From Tausonia pullulans (lineage: Eukaryota > Basidiomycota > Tremellomycetes > Cystofilobasidiales > Mrakiaceae), in NCBI GenBank assembly GCA_951802195.1, contig OX637620.1, forward strand, positions 2,046,001 to 2,110,000: DNA of 64,000 nucleotides. Reading direction: 5' to 3'. The notes below the pieces were generated by a model that saw only the letters and a list, made by a program, of their open reading frames with translations, did no database searches and was not told the origin of the DNA. The translations under genes and the position numbers were made by a program. Shown here piece by piece: positions 57,860 to 64,000 of the stretch (its first letter is position 1; every line of letters begins with the position of its first letter).

Positions 57860-59735
57860 TCAGTTCCCCGAGCGGAGCTGGACCTGCGCGTCGAGAATGC
57901 GCCGAACTCCGTCCCTCACATGCTCGAAACGCTCCTCGATGCCCTCTCGTGAGCTGTCATACAAGGAGCAGTGCACCTTGCACACGATCGCTAGCCGCCT
58001 GGAAGCCGAACCGATGGGAGGAAGGGGAGGGGTAGACAGCACGCCAGCGTGAGCTTCCCCGCGCGGTTTACAAGGGGGCGAGACGAAGTAGCACGACTTA
58101 CGGCGTGATCTCAAAGTACTTCATCGCCGAATTGTTGGTCGTCGACATCGACTGCGACGGAAACTCCTCGGCCATCTGGTCCTCATCGTCGTCGTCGTCG
58201 ACCGCGTCCTCCACGATCTCGTCTTCTGAGTCTACGCTTTCTCGGTCGCTCTCGTACTCCACGTCCCCGTTCCCCTCCGCGGACGTGAACCTCTCCAGGA
58301 CCTCTCGCGGTGTCGGTGGGACGGTTTTGATCTGGCGAGCGACAATAGGCCTGAGAACAGGAGTGTGAGTTGCAATCACGCGCGGTTCTGCACACATTCG
58401 GTTGCGCGGCCAACGACTGACTCGTAGAGCTCCTCAAGTGCACTAATCCGATAGAGCCACTCAACGCACGCTGAGTGCAGCGCTTTCGACTCTGACGAGT
58501 TGTCGTTGGCAACGTAAAGCTTGGTGACCTTGTCAAAGAGGAAGCATCGCTGGACGGCAAGCTTGCTAGCCTGTTATTAAGGGGATGGCTCTCAGCAACT
58601 AGCTCACATGTGAAGACGAGAAGACATCGAGTGTGCGGACGAACAGTGACCCAGCTATCGAGGATGCCAGAAATGGCCGTCGAGGCCATGAGAGTGGACG
58701 TCAGGACCTGGGAGAAGGCGAGTTGGAGAGAGGTATCGGTGATTGAGGTGGTGTGGTAGGTCGGCTGCGGTTCGGGGTCGCCATCTTGGATGAGCTCATC
58801 GAACTCCTCCTCAATTGCCTCCTGGAGGTTAGCAAACTCCTCTGTAAAGACGAAAGTCTCAATTATTGGTTCAGCCCGGCCCAGATCCAGCTCCAGCCGG
58901 TGCGGTGGCGACAAGGGGACTAACGACGATATGTGTCTGGGTCTGTCGCAAAGTGATCCAGCTTGTGCACAAACAGCGCTAGCTTGATACGAGGGTTGGC
59001 CTTGGCAGCCTCGAGGAACGCCTTAGCGATGTATCCGATGTACTTGTTGGGCGACTGGAGATGATTGCGGGTCGGATAATGGAAGGAGGGATTGGAGGGG
59101 GCAGTATCAGCGCAAGTGGACGTGTAAATACACTCGTCTCCTCGTCTCCGCCCTCTTCTCCACCTAGACAGCACTCACACCACGAAAATCCAGGAACCAG
59201 ATCATGACCGAAAAATCGGCCAGATCGAGGCCGGCCTTGGGGAGCTCGACGAACGGGTTCTCCTTGCCGGCGGCGAGGCTCATGCCGGGTGAATCCCAGA
59301 CTTGCAAAGGCGCAAAGATGCTGCGCGAACGGTCGAAAAGGATCAGTCTTGGGTCTTTCGAATGAGTAAGAAAAGCATAGGAAGGACGCACTCGACGTCC
59401 TCGCCAATCAGGTTGTAAGTCGGGCCGAAGCCGAGCATCGCAGACCGCACAGACGCGTTGTGGAGGAGGATCTTAAGAGCTGAGGTCTTACCCGCGCTGA
59501 GTGAGAGGAAGAACGAGGGGAGGTAGAGTGTACAACAGACAGGGAGGCCAGCATTCGAAGAAGCAGGTCAGATGGCGGTGCGCGTCGGAGAGGCCGTCGT
59601 TCTAGTTGGGAGACGGTTCTGACGAGGTTCCACGCACCCACGAGCACCGACGCAGAGGATCTTCTGCCTTCGAGGATCCTTATCAAGGTGAGCGTAACCC
59701 GAGGGTCCCGTCGAGGGTTGGGGGGCAGCAGCCAT
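57860..59735 (-). CDS. GTR2: Gtr2/RagC-type GTPase
   Basis: With Gtr1 this GTPase recruits and activates TORC1 at the vacuole in response to amino acids. The start at 59735 gives MAAAPQPSTGPSG and then the P-loop ILCVGARGAGKTS, completed across an intron (GG + CGCGGGTAAGACC). Further blocks: FGPTYNLIGEDVE, QVWDSPG (the position of the DxxG switch), LFVHKLD (guanine specificity), and a roadblock-like C-terminal domain with GILDSWVTV, then LFDKVTKLYVANDNSS, which matches the RagC/Gtr2 pattern FLFDVVSKIYIATDSS. An acidic insert (EDEIVEDAVDDDDDEDQ) comes before the last exon, which ends at TGA 57860-57862. About six introns. Gtr2 is preferred over Gtr1 because of the C-terminal motif. Confidence 0.85.
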
Positions 59736-60194
59736 GAGGGACGAGGCGGCCTGGTGCGATGATTAGGAAGGAGTGACAAGGGAAGATGCGGCGCGGTGCT
59801 GGTCCTGCCGAGCTTGCTTTGCTGTTAGAGGTATACGAAAGTGTGGGGGCGCAAGGACGAGGGTTTTGCTCGGGCAGGCGAGAGAAGAGCGAGGCGGGGC
59901 AAAGAGGGACGAGGTTGATGGTTGTCGGAGGGTCGAAGATCTCGGTAGGTGGACTTCGGTGGGCAGGCCCGCACACGCGAGAACCGCCGGCCAAGAGCAC
60001 CGGTTGTCATGACACGTGCTGAGCCCCCCTTCCTTCGGTATCAGCGGAATGGAGCCCATCCATGTCTTACTTGGCAACAGACAGCTCTGCAGGGTGAAGC
60101 AGATGATCATTGATATGCGCTTCGAAGCAGCTCTACATCTATGTCTTTCTCTAGCTGCCAGCGTTCTGTGCGCCGTTCAGCGTTCTGCGCGCCG
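59736..60194. promoter_or_regulatory. Promoter side of GTR2 and 3' flank of the transporter gene
   Basis: 459 bp between two minus-strand genes. Next to the transporter stop there is an imperfect tandem duplication of about 19 bp (60160-60198, AGCGTTCTGTGCGCCGTTC-like units). No gene is supported. Confidence 0.4.
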
Positions 60195-63100
60195 TTAGGC
60201 GCTCTGGGAGAGCATGCCAATCGTCTGCCACGTCGTATACACGCAGACGATGGCACCAAAGCAGACCAGAAGATAGTCGAGCATGCGCGCGGTCCGCGAG
60301 AGGGGGCCCGAGCGAAGGTGAAGGAGAGGAGGGTAGATGTAGCACAGCGGGATCTGAGAGCGGAAGAAATGTGGTCAGCGAAAAGAGGCGATAAGGACAA
60401 GAAGGCGGAGGCACTCACGCAGCACGAGCTGGGAGAGTGAGAACAAGTCAAGCTTGTGTCAGCTCCGCTCATCGGATGATATATAAGTGAGATCAACGCA
60501 CCTTCCGATGATGCTGACAAACTTGTCGAGGTCGTTGGATCCGACCCAAGCAAGCTGAAAGGCAAGCAAAGGACGAGATACATAAGCAAGCGATGAGTGA
60601 TGATGGCAAGAAGGAACGCACTAGCATGCAGGCCGAGACAACGACACCACGGAAGATGTTCTTTCGCCACTTCACCCGCGGATTGCCTTTGCCACTCTTC
60701 GTGAAGAGGCCGTTTTCCATGATCCTGACAGCCGGGAAGAGCTGCAGGGGCGTCGAGAGTAGAATAGCGACCGAGTAAAGGAACTTTCGAAAAGAAGCGA
60801 ATGAGCTTCTCGTGCGAGTTACAACGCTGACCGGGGGAAACTGAGACTCACCTGCACGACCTGCACAAATTTGTGCTCCTGCGGAAGGTTGGAGATGACG
60901 ACTGTTTGGATGTGAGATCCGTATGCGGCGTAGCTGAGCACACCGGCACAAGCGAACAGGACTTGGGTTGTCCCAGTAACGCTCGTCAGCAATGATCGGG
61001 CACGACGAGGACAGCTCATAGCAGGCAGCATACCCGAGACACCAATCATGCAGCCAGAGAGGACAGCGGGGAACTTGTGTGGCTCCTTAAGATCGTCAAA
61101 AGGTCAGCAAAGAAACGAGCATTAGACTAATAGCACAGGAACACCTTACCTTCATTGACTCGGTGATGGGAATAATGAGACCGATGCCCTCAAAGGCAAA
61201 CACGGCGGTTCTGAAGTAACGATCATCAGCACAGGGCGAGACTCAAGCGACTAGTCGATGGAACTCGCACCCGATGAGGAGCGGGTACTGGATCGGGTTG
61301 AAGAGCTTGACGTCGGCCATGCCGAACTCCTTGAGGACCGTGATTTCATTAGAAGCGATATAGATGACTGACGAAAGCCGAGCCAGTCAGAAAAGGCGGA
61401 TATGGATCGGACCAAAAGGGCGCCGACTCACGACCGATGAGGATGAAAGCGTCGGCGATAAGAGCCGTCCCGCTCAGCTTGGCGAGAGACCGAATGAGAC
61501 TGAGAGGCAAGAAGACGACCATCTGGGCTAGGATGAGCCACTTGACATCGATAATCTTGCCGTGTGTAACGGCCTGAAGAGAGGGACAAGTCAACGATGC
61601 GCCCTTTTCGGTCATTCAGGCAAAGGCAGGTGGTCGACGCCTCACCTTGACAAACGCCTGGAGGTTCTCGGCGACAAAGATGACGTAGGCAGAGACGAAG
61701 CCGCACTGGGAGAGCGCAATGGAGGCGAGGATAATGTTGCGCATCCAGGGACCGTATAAGGTCCCGCCAATGTCACCGAAGGAACCCGGGATGACCAGTC
61801 GGGTCTTGACGAGAAGAAGGAACGACCAAAGCGAGATCATGCCAATGCCGAGGAGAACGCAAGCGGAGAAGAGGATGCCACCGCTTGAACAAGAAGGGAA
61901 CGAAGGGATTTGATTAGCTCATTTGTCCCCAGAAACAATCGAGCGAGAACAGAGGCGGCGCACTTGAAGAAGGCTTTGCCCATGAAGAGGACTGAGATGG
62001 GTGGCGGGACGGCCCGATATCGGCGATAAGCACACGCGTAAAGGACACAATGCTATCATCTTAGGACTTACCTCCGGTTCCAATGAAGCCCTGAGAATGG
62101 TACAAAGGGCAGAGAGCGCTACGTCAGGGCCGTGCGATTGAAGGCTTCGGCAATGGCTGAATCGTGTTGTGCGCCCTCAGGCGCCTTCCTCACCTTGAGC
62201 AGCATGAAGACGGCATCCGTGACAGTAGCCGTGCCGTTAATGCCGTTGCCGGCCTTGCGTCGCCTCGAAAGAGACCTGTTGAGCTGAGCTCGAGTGACGG
62301 GGCCACTGCTGCTTTGAAGCAGCGGAGAGCGCTCGGTTTGAAGCGTCAGGTTAACCGAGGGAAGGACCGGACCCTCATCCTCATCCTCTTCATCCTCCTC
62401 CTCGAGGTCTTCACCGGCCTAGGGGCAGGGAGGGAAGTAGCTATCAGCGGAGCCATGTCGTAAGTACGAGAAGCGGGTAGGCAGGCGTACAAAATGACCG
62501 CTGAGGAAGAACACGGCGAAAGTAAAAGTCGCCGCCGTCGGTCAGAGAGGAGCGTCCTCAAGAGGAGGAACGCCCACGACGACGCACTAGAGGTAGAGGA
62601 ACTCGACGAGGTTCCGAGAGACATTGGGCGCCTCTTGTCCGCCCTCCCTGGCCCTCGTGCGGATGAACGCCCGGCGGAACCCTCCAGGCTCATGAATATG
62701 TTGAAACGTCGAGTCGACCGTCGCGTTTGCAGGGCATGTCGGGTGAGAGAAAGACGCCGATCGAGCCTTGCGAATTCCGCCCGCCTGGGGCCGATGGGCT
62801 TGAGCCCACTTGTAGAGGTCGTGGCTTCATGTCGCCGTAGGAGAGGGGAGACCAGACAGGAGCAATGTCAGCGAGGAGGTAGGCTGAGAGGCAACTGAAG
62901 GACAATCAAGCAGGCGGTCCATACGTGACATCGCCTCCAGCCGAGTTATCTGACGAACGGGAGGGAGGCTATCAGCTCCTCTACCCAGCCGATGGGGTGA
63001 GTCCATGCAGCGAGAGACTCACAAGGCAAGATGAATTCTTCGGTCCCATCCTCGCCAGGACCGTCACGCCTCGATCCGCTACCGAGGCTGAAGCCGCTCT

Positions 63101-63713
63101 CGTTCGGGAAAGCGGTCTCGTCGTCACCCCTCAAGCTGGCGGGCGCGCCCTGCCGGCCCCTGAGCGCCGGCTCTGGTGTGGGCACGGCTGAACTGCGACG
63201 CTCCTTGGCTGTGACGAGGTGCTTCGCGAGAATGCGAGCCTTCTCAGCCTCGTCCACCTCCTCGAGCGCGCGCGCGAACCCCAAGTTGTCCTGGTAGTCC
63301 CCACCGGGCGTAACGGCTGGCGACCGGCCGGCGCTCGGCGCAGCCGAGTTGGAGAAGGGCGAGGGCAGCATCACCGCTGCCGCCGAAGAGGGCCCAGCAC
63401 TCAGTTCCCCCCGCCCGGTAGCGGCTGCGACCTTGGAGAGGCTGGCCGAGAGGTTGCTCGCTGACACCCCCCCCGCGCCTGGGGTAGCGCCGTCGTTGGT
63501 GGACGGCGAGCCGAGGGCGGGGACAGGCCTCCGCTCGCCGACGCCGGCCGAGGTGGCCGACTGGACACCGCTGTCGCTAGGTGATGAAAACCGTGGGGGA
63601 ATATTAGGCAGCGCCGGGGGCTGGTACGAGCCTGGATTTGAGGAGAGGTACTGTCCGCCGCCGGTCGGAGACGAGGCCGGTTGTGTGAACGACCGCGCGT
63701 TGAAAGAGGACAT
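60195..63713 (-). CDS. Vacuolar amino-acid transporter, AAAP family (Avt3/Avt4-like)
   Basis: A proton-coupled amino-acid exporter of the vacuole, judged by family. A long Ser/Pro/Ala-rich cytosolic N terminus (MSSFNARSFTQPASSPTGGG onward, about 300 residues) is followed by an acidic stretch (EEEDEEDEDEGP) and then the AAAP core. The core begins with TDAVFMLLK, GFIGTGVLFMGKAFFNGG, the hallmark of Avt3/Avt4-type proteins. Membrane segments continue with SLWSFLLLVKTRLVIPGSFG, SQCGFVSAYVIFVAENLQAF, FAFEGIGLIIPITESMKE (the family signature in TM6), CAGVLSYAAYG, FLYSVAILLSTPLQLFPA and a last segment YLLVCFGAIVCVYTTWQTIG. The stop is TAA at 60195-60197. About twelve introns. Exon borders inside the linker (62450-62900) are uncertain. 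Confidence 0.85.
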
Positions 63714-64000
63714 AAAAGAGCAATGAGGGCGTTGTCAGGTTAGAAATGGGCGGTGGCCGTGGTGATTGTGGTGGTGGTTGGAGCTAAGAGATCAAGGTGG
63801 AGAGCGCTCGCCAGCGAAACAACGGGGGCTTCCCTCTTGCAAGCGAGCGGTCGACTCGCAGGCCTGCGCGTCCGTGAGAGAGCTTGAGACGGCGACCTCC
63901 GACTTCGATACACATGGCTCACTCGGAATTGGCTACTTTCTGCTGGGGGCAGTTGGGTATTGTAGGGGTCTCCAGGCATGGACGCACCTCATTTGCTTTG
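63714..64000. other. Upstream region of the transporter gene
   Basis: 287 bp to the window edge, with GT/GGT-rich sequence near 63750-63780. An open frame on the minus strand (63740-63979) looks like chance because it has no family features. Confidence 0.4.

Noticed and set aside
63740-63979. A 79-codon minus-strand ORF upstream of the transporter gene
   Set aside because: It has no family features and overlaps the likely promoter and 5' UTR.

Overview
The window looks like nuclear DNA of a basidiomycete yeast. The closest fit is a red yeast of the Rhodotorula/Sporobolomyces type (Pucciniomycotina, Microbotryomycetes). It is GC-rich, its host genes are cut by many short GT-AG introns (a 197-residue Rac GTPase appears to have 13 exons), and its proteins are fungal: LETM1, transketolase, Rac1, Pet100, Gtr2 and an Avt3/4-type transporter. 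The lineage is inferred from gene structure and composition, not from a phylogeny.

Layout. 1-8.4 kb holds host genes: a small unknown gene on the minus strand (192-735), a divergent multi-exon amidohydrolase (1204-5446) whose second half looks like a degenerate repeat of the first, and a Ser-rich protein with an N-terminal Cys motif (5964-8436). 8.8-37.1 kb (about 28 kb, 44% of the window) is a nested retrotransposon block. Its core is a head-to-tail array of four near-identical Ty1/copia elements on the minus strand that share LTRs (period exactly 4698 bp, 9352-28315). Around the array lie an extra divergent LTR, a fragment of a second copia family, a Ty3/gypsy chromovirus on the plus strand (29218-35321), an inverted LTR of that chromovirus on the far side of the array (8900-9301), and the 3' end of a third copia element (35409-37107).

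37.4-64 kb returns to host genes: LETM1 (37873-40990), transketolase (41686-45065), a VanZ-like membrane protein (minus), a large mitochondrial PPR-type protein (46686-52397), Rac1 (53145-54751), a Pmp3/Sna-type membrane protein with a long tail (55029-56663), the cytochrome oxidase assembly factor Pet100 (56925-57720), the TORC1-pathway GTPase Gtr2 (minus) and a vacuolar amino-acid transporter (minus). Several serve mitochondria (LETM1, PPR, Pet100), and Gtr2 and the vacuolar transporter both relate to amino-acid sensing and storage. They read as independent genes, not a cluster.

The most interesting signals are: (i) the copia primer-binding site, which matches the anticodon arm of tRNA-Ile and has C opposite wobble position 34, as expected if a 5' half of inosine-bearing tRNA-Ile is the primer; (ii) RAC1, whose frame needs an 8-nt microexon and an apparent 2-nt exon or equivalent unusual splice; (iii) the shared-LTR copia array; (iv) LTRs of a copia and a gypsy element that share their 3' halves. 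No rRNA, tRNA gene or CRISPR array was recognised.
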